DNA from: Pezicula radicicola
Taxonomy: Eukaryota; Ascomycota; Leotiomycetes; Helotiales; Dermateaceae
DNA: 64,000 bases
NCBI GenBank assembly: GCA_003008705.1
Contig: PDUO01000021.1
Span: 436,766-500,765 of the forward strand
Direction: 5' to 3'
Shown: positions 11,388 through 21,954 of the stretch, in pieces
Numbering within the stretch: the first letter of the stretch is position 1
Layout: every line of letters begins with the position of its first letter
Translations under genes and position numbers: made by a program
The notes under the pieces: generated by a model
Told to the model about the DNA's origin: nothing
Databases searched by the model: none
The model's input: the letters and a program-made list of their open reading frames with translations, nothing else

Positions 11388-11920
11388 ACTTGACGAAGAG
11401 GATATCACTGAATGTCACTGTGAAGAGGGAAGTGGAATTGACTGCTTTTTGAAACGCAACGGGCCGTTTTGTAGCGTAGAGAGAGGAAATGTCGAATCCC
11501 GGGACTTCCGAGAGATTTTCTGTCGAAAAGTACAGTATATGGTAGTAGAAATGCTGCCTTAGAACAAGCTGGAGATGTTGCAGCGAAAGCAACGACAAAG
11601 ACAAAAGGAAAACAGAAAGACCTATTGTATTCTGGGCTTTATTCCACTCATAGCGGGTTTGCCAAACAAATTGCCTGTAATTCCATTCACCGACTCCCTC
11701 TGTGGCACTCTTGCCTCACATCATACCTAATAATGCAGCTATTCAATCTTTTGGATTACTCAGTGGTTGGTATGTATCACGTTAAGCGCTGGCTTGGCCT
11801 CTCCGGAAAGAACGGACGCTTGTGCTCTCCACTTAGGCTGATAGCCGCATGAGGCTTGATGATGACATAGCATCTGATTCGTTGCATGATTCGGGAATGC
11901 AGGATGAGGTTGTGGTTGTG

Positions 11921-11960
11921 GTGGTCGAGTGGTCGAGTGGTCGCGTGGTCGCGTGGTCGC
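11921..11960. repeat. 8-bp minisatellite, 5 copies
   Basis: The unit gtggtcgM (gtggtcga twice, then gtggtcgc three times) is repeated in perfect tandem and followed by the decayed copy gtgatggtcg. Confidence 0.85.
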
Positions 11961-12680
11961 GTGATGGTCGGGCGTTAAGATATGTTAGGGTCACGTGCAT
12001 ATTTCGGAGCATTTTCGAGCCCGGAATATGCCGTCAGCTTTGGTCCTTTACAGTGCCGGTATCCTTATTATTCAGCATTGTACTACGAAGGTACCTACCT
12101 ATGATACGTACGAAGTACTTTACACTACCATAAGAACCCTACTATCATGTCATCACAACGACCTCCAGTGTGTCAATCAATTAGTCTTGACATCACCGTC
12201 ACCATCACTACCTTCACCATCGCCGTCGCGCACAGGCAGGCAGTTCGCACGACACCATCCATCTCCACTCGCCGGTAACAACTCCACATTCCCACGATCC
12301 TGCATAGCGGTACTGCAATTCTTTCATGATTCGTCATGGCGTAACTCTTGGACGAAGCTGAGAGGTGCAAGGAACGAACCGTCGGTATCAGACGTGCAAC
12401 AAAACAATAAAAGGGTGACTTTTCCAAAGCGTCGATGCGTTGGCAGTTGCTGGTGATTGGCAGCCCTTCCGAAAATACCGGTGAACATGCCAACCTGGTG
12501 GCCGAGCGTGAGGCTATTGGGAGGCCTCCCAAGTGCGGCATGCAACAAAACTTTGTGCTTTTACTTTAATAGGCGGCGTGGGAGCTGCTTATTGGTGCAC
12601 AGGAACCAAGTGCTTCCATGCCAAGTTCTTAGGGACTAATTAGCACGTGATCGATACTCAATTTCATTGGAGCCAGTAAC

Positions 12681-12886
12681 AAGTGAGTTACTCAAATCAT
12701 GTGCCTGCCAGAACGATTACTGATCACTATGTATGAAAGTACCCTCATCCAGTTGTTGGTTGTTGGTTGACACTTTCGTACTTTGTACTTAGGTACGTAC
12801 CACATGAGAGCACAGCAGCTCAGTCGATTTAAGTAAATCACTTGAGCAGATAAAGTGGGTTACTCAAATCATGTGCCTGCCAAAAC
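12681..12886. repeat. 34-bp direct repeat pair
   Basis: The copies at 12681-12714 and 12853-12886 differ at only two positions, both A/G transitions. They share the core gttactcaaatcatgtgcct. The 5' half is related to the gttacccaaatcaag motif that recurs around the neighbouring F-box gene. Confidence 0.8.
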
Positions 12887-12968
12887 AAGTGATGGGAGTA
12901 ACTCTGCTCAACTAAGTTACCCAAATCAAGGTTTACTGAAATTAAGTATAATTTCCTTATAAATACTG

Positions 12969-14123
12969 TTAATATAGCAGCGGCTGGCCATAGATGGTGG
13001 ATGCAAGCTTGTTCTTGACCACAAGAAGTTTCCGTATTCTTTCATTCAAGTGGTCCTCAGCCCGATACTGACCTCCTTCGAAAGCATCAATATCCTCTAG
13101 ATTTACAAATTCCGCCGGTGTAATATTGCAGAATGAATAGGTATTGACGCTCTTCCAAACACGATCCCAGGGCTGTTTCCCTTCTCCAAGATTCTTCCAA
13201 GTGGTGAGAACTAAATTTATTTGCTTGTCTTGCTTTTCACACTGCTTGGCATGAAGTTGGTAAGAAGTGGCGCACGTTCTGCACGTTTCTACATCACTAC
13301 GAAACCAAAGCGAATTCCCTGCTGCCTGTGTGGCAATGGACTCTAGACCAGCATGCATAGCCCCAATTTGAAATCTCGCAGACAAGTCATGAGATACGTA
13401 ACTCATAAGATGCCGACACGCTTCAATGTTGTGGGGCAGCTGCAACAAACTTTCGCCCTTGATATACCTGAAGAGGTTCCAGTGCTCAGTTCTTAAAAGC
13501 AGCTTTCCATTGACAATCTTTGCTAATCTGTTAGTTAAGTGTGTGTATCCCTCCCAATACACTGTCTCACTATAGTTAAAGACAGTAAGGTCTAGGTAGT
13601 GCATGCCGAGTCGGTACTTATTCATGCAGTGTTGAATTTGTAGGAAGGTTATACCATTTAAATCACCTTCTATACATGGTCGTCTCAATGAGATATCGAG
13701 CAAGTCATGCGTAGAGGGTCTGGAAAGTTCAGGATCGTGTAGTTTCCTACATTTATAGCAGAAAACAACTCGCCTACACTCTCTTGTCAGGTCTTGTTCG
13801 ATAAACAGCAAGAATTTATCGCGTTCAGAAAGGGCTTCGAAGGGAACTTTAGCTAGTGGCCCATGGAGCGCCACCGTTGCAGGGCGGCCGAGCTGCAAGT
13901 GTAGAGCCCAAGAGCACATAAAAAGACATCCGACTGAATAAGACGGAAGATAGGAAGTGATTTGCTCGAGAACCTTCGGAGGCATGTGCTCCAAATCAGG
14001 AGCGGGATTAGCAACTCTACTTCGAAGATCTAGGGCGTTTTCAAGACGAGCTAATGACAGTTTATCGCCTTTTAGGTGGGATCTGATCAACTCATTGATC
14101 TCTGCTGGTAGCTTGGTAAGCAT
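12969..14123 (-). CDS. F-box-like protein of unknown function
   Basis: This is a single-exon gene of 384 aa. Residues about 43-80 (LEHMPPKVLEQITSYLPSYS ... LFMCSWALHLQLGR) have the spacing and hydrophobic pattern of an F-box, which would bind Skp1 in an SCF ubiquitin ligase. The region after it contains two cysteine pairs, VVFCYKCRKLHDP and ETCRTCATSYQLHAKQC, that could bind zinc. I recognise no substrate-binding repeat such as WD40 or LRR. Similar orphan F-box proteins form large lineage-specific families in Pezizomycotina. The gene is flanked on both sides by exact copies of gttacccaaatcaag (12916-12930 and 14217-14231), so it may have been moved or duplicated with the repeat. Function is inferred only from the F-box. 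Confidence 0.65.
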   Translation of the reverse strand: MLTKLPAEINELIRSHLKGDKLSLARLENALDLRSRVANPAPDLEHMPPKVLEQITSYLPSYSVGCLFMCSWALHLQLGRPATVALHGPLAKVPFEALSERDKFLLFIEQDLTRECRRVVFCYKCRKLHDPELSRPSTHDLLDISLRRPCIEGDLNGITFLQIQHCMNKYRLGMHYLDLTVFNYSETVYWEGYTHLTNRLAKIVNGKLLLRTEHWNLFRYIKGESLLQLPHNIEACRHLMSYVSHDLSARFQIGAMHAGLESIATQAAGNSLWFRSDVETCRTCATSYQLHAKQCEKQDKQINLVLTTWKNLGEGKQPWDRVWKSVNTYSFCNITPAEFVNLEDIDAFEGGQYRAEDHLNERIRKLLVVKNKLASTIYGQPLLY

Positions 14124-14285
14124 ACCTGGACCGGAAATGTGGGTTGAGGGAGATGGAGACGGTAAGTCTGGGGCTGTTTATTGATGTTTTAGCTATAAAC
14201 CACCCAAGTCAAGCGAGTTACCCAAATCAAGTGGGTTAGAACAAGACACATGTCGATGTGTTTTCCAAAAGAGTAGGGGCAGGTA

Positions 14286-14555
14286 CTAACTCGCATCTTC
14301 AGAATCCGTCTGTATTTCCTCCTCCACGTTTTCGCTATCCGATGGAAGTGGCTCAGGTTTCGTAGCTTCCTTAGACAATTGACGTCTCCTAAAAAGCCTC
14401 CTAAATATATTCACCACATTCTTCCCTGCCGTCTTCGTCTCATCACTGTTGTGTTCTCCGGAGGAGAGGAGCTGAATTGTCTCATCCCCAGCTGGAGCGT
14501 GTTTCGGCATTCTAAAAAGCTTTCTAAAGACCTTCGTTATCGTTCTTTCCGACAT
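14286..14555 (-). CDS. Small hypothetical protein with duplicated basic motif
   Basis: This ORF of 89 codons starts with ATG at 14555. It contains two related segments, ITKVFRKLFRMPKHAP (residues about 6-21) and VVNIFRRLFRRRQLSK (about 47-62), each followed by acidic or polar sequence (DETIQLLSSGEHNSDE; SDSENVEEEIQTDSED). This internal duplication argues for a real gene. The repeated F-R-[KR]-L-F-R core could form a short amphipathic basic helix for membrane or nucleic-acid contact. I recognise no family. It lies on the same strand as, and 162 bp upstream of, the F-box gene. Confidence 0.5.
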   Translation of the reverse strand: MSERTITKVFRKLFRMPKHAPAGDETIQLLSSGEHNSDETKTAGKNVVNIFRRLFRRRQLSKEATKPEPLPSDSENVEEEIQTDSEDAS

Positions 14556-14860
14556 TTTTTGTCTAATTTATTGTTCTTTGTGGGGTTGTATTGGGTTTTA
14601 GAATGTTCTAGATGGGTTAAACGGAAGGAGAATAATGGATGGAAGAAATGGAAGGGATATGGTGGTGGTAATTATGTGGATTAGAGAGTTATTGTATGCG
14701 CTTTTACTCTTAGGTAGGGACCGGACTTTTGAGGGTTGAAACGGCTCGTTTGTCCTTGGGGAATATATGGTACTTTTCGTCATTGAAGTTGAAGCAGTTT
14801 CGAAGATTGGGGTTGGTGGTGGAGTCACTTGATTTAGGTTGCTGAATTAGTTTGGTTCAC

Positions 14861-15100
14861 TTACGAGACTTGGTGAACTCATTTGATTTTAGTATCTCAC
14901 TTTACTTTGACTTAGGTAACTCACTTGAAGTGAGTCATTACCTTTACTTTGATGTGGGTAACTTACTTTACTTGGATAACACCCCTGACTTGAGTAACTC
15001 ACTTGATTTCACTAACTAGCTTTCTTTCATTTAAGTAAATGACAATTGAATTCAAATGAGTAACTCACCTAACTTGAGTTACTTGAATTAAGAGAGCTAC
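14861..15100. repeat. Cluster of the gagttactcaaatcaagt motif
   Basis: Many imperfect copies occur in both orientations, for example aggtaactcacttgaagtga, gagtaactcacttgatttca and gagtaactcacctaacttga. They form a loose array with a unit near 18 bp. Confidence 0.6.
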
Positions 15101-15359
15101 CAAAACCACGTGTGCTACAGCACCAAAGATAATCTAAAGTAACTTGCCCAAAATTACTATCCTACCTTCAGTGGTTATAGTTCGCGCGACATACTGTGCT
15201 CGAGAACTGCGTTTGAACGATAATAACATTCAAGGAAAAGTTGCGAGGTTACTACAAATGACACTAGTCTACGCTTATAAATTTTTGCTTCCTCTTATTT
15301 CAGATGGCCCTTACTTCGTCGGTGACCATTAAAACACGGTCTGAAATTAACATGAATTA

Positions 15360-15805
15360 GAGGGTTTTAGTTGATATTTTAAATATATAGACTTAGCTTC
15401 CTCAGCGAAAGAAGTATACCCTACAGGGGGCACAGGCCTATAGAAAAAAGATATCTGAAAATATCGGACTTAAAATCGAGGAGGAGCGCATCCTTAAGTA
15501 GGTCAACTAGAAAGTCTGACTACCTCACTAAGCTATATATTATTTTTCTGTTTGATTTGCCCTATTGTATAAGTGTATATTATCCCCTAGTGCGTATAAT
15601 TAGACTTTGTACAGGGATTTGACACCCCGAGAATTTTTACTACCAAAAAATACGCACTAGGGATCGGCTCCCCACATTATGTGTGGCTTGCCTATATGTT
15701 CTATTATCCAGACTGTTATTAAAGTATAAATTTTATGCATACCTTAAACCTAAGAAGGAAAGAGGTGGGCCACTCTACATATTTAACATATCAACTGAAA
15801 CCCTC
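15360..15805. mobile_element. MITE with 27-bp terminal inverted repeats and TA target duplication
   Basis: The left end (15360-15386) begins GAGGGTTTTAGTTGATAT. The right end (15779-15805), read on the minus strand, begins GAGGGTTTCAGTTGATAT. Over 27 bp the two ends match at 25 positions. A TA dinucleotide flanks each side (15358-15359 and 15806-15807), as expected for Tc1/mariner-class elements. The interior, 446 bp in all, has no transposase frame. It contains a second inverted pair, atcccctagtgcgta at 15582-15596 and tacgcactagggat at 15651-15664. It is best read as a non-autonomous element. Confidence 0.78.
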
Positions 15806-15989
15806 TATTGTGCAGTATTTTTCTACGAAATCGGGAGGATCTAATAATTATAACTCAGCTTGTCGTTCCAATTAGTGGAATTCTTGCTGCTAAGGTAGGC
15901 TAGTTCTTGTCTAGTTAGTGAGCTGCTCCTGCTGAACTTCGCGGATGTGAGTGAGGTTGATGGTTAACCATTATTCGGTAGTTGTGAGG

Positions 15990-16065
15990 TCCTGAAGAAG
16001 TGAGTAATCCATACTAATCAAGTAACTCATTTCATTTGAGTAAACTCACTTGACTCGAGATTATA
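15990..16065. repeat. Second cluster of the gagttactcaaatcaagt motif
   Basis: The stretch contains agaagtgagtaatccatact, aatcaagtaactcatttcat and gagtaaactcacttgactcg, which are the same motif in both orientations. Confidence 0.55.
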
Positions 16066-17269
16066 TACTTCAAGCATTGCAGATACACTCAACTTAAAAG
16101 CAGAATATTAGGATACGTTCCTAGAAAAGTAAGCTGTCTCTAAGGAATTTTTATACATTTAAGAAGTAGTAGCCAAGCATTAAACAAAAAGGGGATATCG
16201 CTTAAGCCTCTTTTGGTGAATTTATTGGGACAAGAGAAAAGACCAAAGCTTCCAGATTCCTACTAAACATAACTCTCACTGAAATCCTCTTTTCATTTCT
16301 TTCCAAAACATTTCAAGCGCTACAATTTCAAGTCATTTGGCACGGCACTATCTCCTAGTTCAAAGTTCACGTACCTCCCTCTAGTGCACGTACGGCTTAC
16401 TTAGTAGACCAACCCGTCTTAAACCAGCTCGGAAACAACTCGCTGATTCACCAGATCACAACGCTTAGAAGCACTAAAAGCGCGCCATCTGCCCATCTCA
16501 TTTACCAGAAAACAGGTGCGTGGGATCGCGATATGCGTCAAAAGTCAAAGTGAATGGATATTGCCAGAGTTAACCCATTCGTACCCACGAAAGTGAGGTG
16601 AAAAAAGGAAAAAAAGGATGCGTATCCTTTCGGTTCCCGGAAGGTAACTAGGAAACTAAACTGTTCGGTTTGAACTTTAGCATGGTCCACCGTCCACCGG
16701 TCGCTTGGTCGCTACGTCGTATGAAACCAAACTACTACAGTACTCGGTACCTTACTTAAACCTCCATTGTTTAGGCGAAGGAACGCCGCTTTCGGCCCAG
16801 CACGGCAATCAAGTTTTCGATATGCGACAAAGCGGAAAAAAGAGTCAAAGAGAGATGAGTTGGCAGGGTGTCTTTGATTCTTGTTGCATGTCTATTATTC
16901 TTCGGCTTTTGAAGTAGGTCTCAAGTACCGGGCTGGAGTGGATTGCTTTGAGCCTTTCTTTGAATAATAGGGAGTTTGTCGTGTCGTCGGCAAAACTCCT
17001 TCGCATAAAATACTGGGGTTAACTATAACTGACGGCCCGAAGAAATTCCTCGAGGGTTTTGCTTTTCTGTGGCTTTTTTTTGTTGCATATCTTCTCCGTT
17101 CGGCATATGTATCAAATCCGGCATTTCCTTCCATCCCATCTCTAAAGTTTCTAAACTTAAAACGGAATAAAAAGTCACGTAGTAAAGCCAGCAGTCTTGC
17201 GTTTTAAACAACTTCCGCCTCAGCTTCCGACTAACAAGATGTAATGTACGTACAATACACCGTACACCT

Positions 17270-18810
17270 CACCTCTTCCTTCTCAAAGTCAAATTTCTAC
17301 GATGTGCTACAAGAGTCATGATCTGAGATACTACTTCGCTCTTACTACGGAAAGTCTAAAGGTTCGATATGCAACATTATCAACATCCTACTATTTTAGC
17401 ACAACACTGGTGGCAGCTTTGCAGAGTCGGCAAACTCACAATTGGGTGGCTCTGTGCTAAAATCTGAGATCCTCTATTACTTGCTCGCTCTTATTCCGGG
17501 AAGTCAAAAGATACGACATGCAACATTATTGTCAATCTTTGTACAGCGCATTACCCAACTACGAAGGTAGAGCACAGCTTTTTCTAAAAGTCAAAGTGAC
17601 GATGTGCTGCGAAACAGGTCAGAACACCTCACTTACTCGTTCGTATTGGGGGAAGCCAAAAGCGCGAAATGCAACATTTACTAATCTACCTCGGCATTTG
17701 AAAGTAAAAGAGACGATATGCTACAAAAAAAAGATGAGAAGTTCCTACTTACTCGTTCTTTGTTCTTGAAAGTTTAAAGCACGAATTACAACGATTAAAT
17801 CGATAGTAATACTTTGGTGTTTGACGGAATTACTTACATATTGCCGACACTCGCCTATCTATGATCGAGCGAAGTCTATTTTACTCCACGAAGTGAGACC
17901 CTCTGAAAGTCAGATCTGACAAAACTTACTCGTATCTGACAGCATATACTTTATTCCTTTAGGAAGTCAAAATTTTCGGATGTGGAACAATAGGTTGGAA
18001 ACGCCGCTACGAACGGAGTATTACCCTTGAATTTGAAAAAAGTTAATTGACAGAGAGGCAACGTATGTTAGATTCGCTCTTACCTCGCTAGTATGTACAA
18101 GTATTCCTTCGAAAGTCAAATATTTAGATGTGTAACAAGAGTCTAATTGCCTTATGTCACTATTATCTTCTTGACTAAAATTTTTAATCGAGGTGATGCA
18201 GCGTCAATCAGGTCGGCGACCACCTCGCTAGTAGGTACAAGTATTCCTTCCACGAAAGTCAAATCTTGAGATGTGCAACAAGAAGTTGGATTTTCTTGTC
18301 TTACACCGCCACTGGTTCTTTAATTGAAGTGTTTAGCAAAAGATTTAACGTAAAAGAAACCCGCTGTTACTTCGCCATCAAGTAAAAAATCCTCCTCCAC
18401 AAAAGTCAAATTTTTAGATGTGCAACAAGAGGATTTTCCTATCTTACACCGCTATGTTCCTTTTTATTGAACTGCTAACCAAGGAGATGTAACTTAAAAA
18501 GAATCCTTCTCTACAAAAGTCAAATCTTCAGATGTGCAACAAGAACTTAACTTTGTCACCTTACACCGCCATTGCCTTCTAAATCAAGAAAATTAACAAA
18601 GGTGCTGCACTGTCAAACAGATCCGCTATCATTTCAAGTCTCCCTTCCGCGAAGTCAAAATTTTCAGATGTGCAACAAGAGTTTATTTTTCTTACACCGC
18701 TACCTCTTCAGAGAAGAAAGGCAAATGTCAGATATGCAACATACCTACTACTGATGTTGAATCAAGCCTTTTCTGTCTGGCTCCTTCGAAAAGGTTAAAG
18801 ATACGATATG
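17270..18810. repeat. Degenerate long-period tandem array (about 15 units)
   Basis: The core aaagtcaaatnttcagatgtg followed by caacaaga recurs at about 17285, 17352, 17502, 17588, 17653, 17701, 17769, 17963, 18113, 18257, 18405, 18517, 18653, 18717 and 18793. From about 17960 the units are longest (112-150 bp) and share further segments: tcttacaccgcyay after the core, ytttwattgaa in the middle and gtacaagtattccttc just before the next core. The spacing and the matching inter-core segments show a decayed satellite-like tandem repeat. No coding frame runs through it. Confidence 0.7.
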
Positions 18811-19613
18811 CTACAGATTGACATACTTACTAGTACTTGGTAGTGTATTATTGGCTGACTCTATAATATTGAAAATTTTCACATCATAAACGAAACCAGG
18901 AGAATCACTTTGCAAATTCCATGAGGTTATTTGCCCCCTATATTGTTGTAGTATAATAGAACTTTCACCTTTACTTAACACAAGAATAGGCACAGTGTAA
19001 GTGTACTTTGTTATTGTGGCAGTTACAGCACTACTATGAACCCTCGAGCACCAGTAAGTAGAAAGTGATGAAATATGTGAATATGGGTAATGTGGGAAAA
19101 TCTTGTATTATCCTGGCCCTTAAATCCACGGGGATTTCTACACTATATATAGCATCGCAAGGGCCTCGTTTCCCATACTAATTGAGCTGTTTTTGATGTC
19201 AAATGGTCAAGCCACTAGTGCTCTGATCCTCCACAAATTAGAGGCCATGGCGGGCAGTGGAAATGAGGTTATATTAGTATTACACGTGATTTGTGGCCGA
19301 CAACTACTCCCACTCACTGTACCTAGGAAGCATGGTCTGCGAAATTTGATCAAATCTAAGCGATAGCCGGTACAATGCCTCGGCCTGTTCATATTATGTT
19401 ATTATTTAGAGCTCCTTGGACGCGCAGCGAAAAGTGTATTGCAATCTTATGTGCTATAGCTTATAAGTTGTGCTACCTCCTTTCGTACAACAATACAGTA
19501 TATACCTTTGAAACGGAGCTACTGGATGCCAAAAAACAAGAGGAAACTCCATACACCTACCCCTAGCCCCCAAACAAGGTGACGTCCTCTCCCCTTGTTA
19601 AGAAAAAAAAAGA

Positions 19614-20821
19614 TTAGTTTAAGGCAATAATGCTGTCATTATCGTCACTCTCATCATCGGAGTTCGTGAGATCAATAGTAATTTTCGCGCCAGACGTCCT
19701 TGCTCTCTTGCTAGGCCCTGCAGTGGCAGATTGGTCGTCCCGTTCGCGCTTGATTCTTGCTGCTGGAGCGGCCTTCTTGTTCTAAGCTTCAAGTCAACAT
19801 TCATCTCTACATGACTAGGTCTTATTAACCAACCTTCAGAAGTCTCGCGAATTCCTCGACCTCTGCTCTTTCGGCAGCTGTAAGTCCGCTAAGAGCCGCA
19901 GGATGGTCTGGTTCAGGACTGCGTTCAATGATGAGAAGTGACTTCAGTGCCTCTGTTACACAATGATTAGGACGTGTGATATTCTGGTGCTTAGATGTGA
20001 TTGCAACCTTTGGATCTGTACTTGAATTTGAAAATGGCTACTGGACGATCTGGGCCATCAAGACGAGTAGCTTCTACAATGTTTTTAGGCACAGATTTCC
20101 TAGCTTGGCCGAATCTTCGCAGTAGCGTTAGCATATAGTCAAAGCAAGAGTGAGGGCGTCTGACGCTGTTCCATGAGACTTTGCTTCACCTTTAAGTGCC
20201 TTCTCATGAACCTTTGTAGAATTGTTCGAGTCAAATATACTAGGCATATTAGAGGTAGAGGGAGGCGCGATAGGTATAGCATTGCCGCAACGATACACTT
20301 TGATTACTATTTCGCCAACTTGAGACATTCGTTTAATATCCTCCTTAATCTTCGCATGCCGAGCATCCTCATCATCTGCCGCTAGTAGATGTCAGAGATG
20401 GCTCAAGCACTGTGGCAATACAGACTCAATGCGGTTCAATCATAAGCTTACATATTTCGATCTTTGCGAATTTGAAAGGTCTTATTTCGCAGCTACCATT
20501 TGTCCTGCTCTCGGGTCCCTTGACCTCCCACTTGGTATGTGTTGGTAAGACATTCTGTCCACACACATGTCGTCCATCAATATGTGTTTCAAACGTCATG
20601 GAAGGGCAATCCTGTACGTGAAATTGTTTCGATATCTTGATAGTAAACTCCTTTCCAGTACGCGACTTGATATATTTGGTCACCGTTCGCGAAGCCTGGT
20701 ACCGGGCGATGGGATCTTCTTCTTCTAGGGCATTGTCTTCATTGTCGTTATATTCTTTGACTTGCCGGCCATCGATATAAACGCCAACTTCAATGCCAGG
20801 GAGGACGTCCAAGACAGCCAT
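19614..20821 (-). CDS. DUF7918-family protein (copy A)
   Basis: Exons: 20821-20452, 20381-20165, 20114-20008, 19952-19834, 19781-19614, 326 aa. The N-terminus MAVLDVLPGIEVGVYIDGR begins the fungal DUF7918 domain, followed by KEFTIKISKQFHVQDCPSMT and the later DGPDRPVAIFKFKYRSK. The C-terminus is basic then acidic (RIKRERDDQSA ... LTNSDDESDDNDS), suggesting nuclear residence. The donor after SHGTA (gtcaga) and the two later donors (gttgca, gttggt) are weak, but each restores the frame and the family sequence. The first ATG in frame is used. The biochemical role of DUF7918 is unknown to me. A second, longer family member lies at 40481-42383. Confidence 0.78.
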
Positions 20822-21954
20822 TACCCCGGACAATGGTGGCTTGTTCGCCAGTTCAAGTAGGAAATTTGTGCGAGATGATGGAACTATGACATTGTTGTTA
20901 GTGTCTAACAGCAATATACACGGAAAAGGAAAACAGAAAAGATATAGTTGAAGAACGACATAAGAAAAGCCACCGGTGGAGAAAAGACGTGGAAAAGAGT
21001 GTATTTAGAATAATCAGGTGATCTCGTATCCCTCGACGAGAAAAGAATACGAACCAGAAGTAGCCTGCTAGACTTACAAAACAACCATCACAACTTGATG
21101 CTTTAATATGAGTTCTCGGACGTTCCAAGGTTGAGTGGTGATGGATGAAAGCAGCTGTATGATTCCCAGCGACGAATCGGGGGCTACAGCCTTGAAGTGA
21201 GCAATCCCTTTGGAGGGAAAGTGCGAGGCGCCCCACAAGCTGGCAAGCGACTCGAAGCGCGTGGTCAGGAGATGTCAACGCAGAAGCGAATCGAACGTAG
21301 TGGTTTCGTTGTGCGTAGTGCAGACCTAGGTTATGATTAAGTGATGGAGGGAGCAGGATGGTTTTTCATCGTTGTGGTATGCTGAGAAGGCTGTGAAGCT
21401 GGGAAGGCTGAACTGGAGGGGGAAAGTCAGGAGAAACTCAAATCGCGTCTCAGAAATGAGCCTTAGGTAAGCGAGTTTGTCGCCCTATCACGTGGTGACG
21501 TCGTGTAATTTATCATGGAGGAAAGGGACGATTAAACTATATCTGGCTCTTAAGTCTCGTTCTCGGGCCTGAATGTTCTGTTTAGATACGAAATGGTTGA
21601 ACGGTAGCCAGAAAATCAATAGAGTGGTGCAAAAGATGAAAACCTGTTCTCTTAGTGGTAAGTATACCCTAACATACACCACTCACTGTTAGTAGCGAAG
21701 GCAATATGACATCAAAAAAAGACAATTCACCAGATCAATAACTCATTTAAGGAATTTTGCCTTGCTTGTATGTCTAAGAAGATATGTTTTAGCTTTGTCA
21801 GATTAAATGCGCGAGAAAGAGAGAAATAGCCTCGGATTTAATACTTTCTCTGTTTATTAACTCGCTTAAAATCATCAACTACCATACCTCACCACTTCTA
21901 CAAAAAATTGCAAAGAGGAATAGACAATCCTAGACGCCATGCAGCCAGTATAAC
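20822..21954. other. Intergenic region between DUF7918-A and the MFS gene
   Basis: These 1.1 kb upstream of the DUF7918 gene contain only short frames without recognisable content. They must include its promoter and the 3' UTR of the transporter gene. Confidence 0.5.

Larger units (their letters stand above)
11388..12968. other. Intergenic region with minisatellite and short direct repeats
   Basis: These 1.6 kb precede the PAP2 gene on one side and follow the F-box gene on the other. Open frames present are short and lack recognisable domains. Repeats at 11921-11960, 12681-12886 and 12916-12930 are listed separately. Confidence 0.5.
14556..19613. other. 5-kb gene-free, repeat-rich region
   Basis: No open frame here shows a domain, a conserved motif or a credible exon structure. 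The region is AT-rich and holds clusters of an approximately 18-bp motif, a MITE and a long degenerate repeat array, all listed separately. I see nothing recognisable in the remainder, including 18810-19613. Confidence 0.6.

Noticed and set aside
17270..18810. CRISPR-like repeat-spacer array
   Set aside because: The cores are degenerate, spacing ranges from about 50 to 190 bp, inter-core segments are themselves homologous, and the surrounding genes are eukaryotic with introns.
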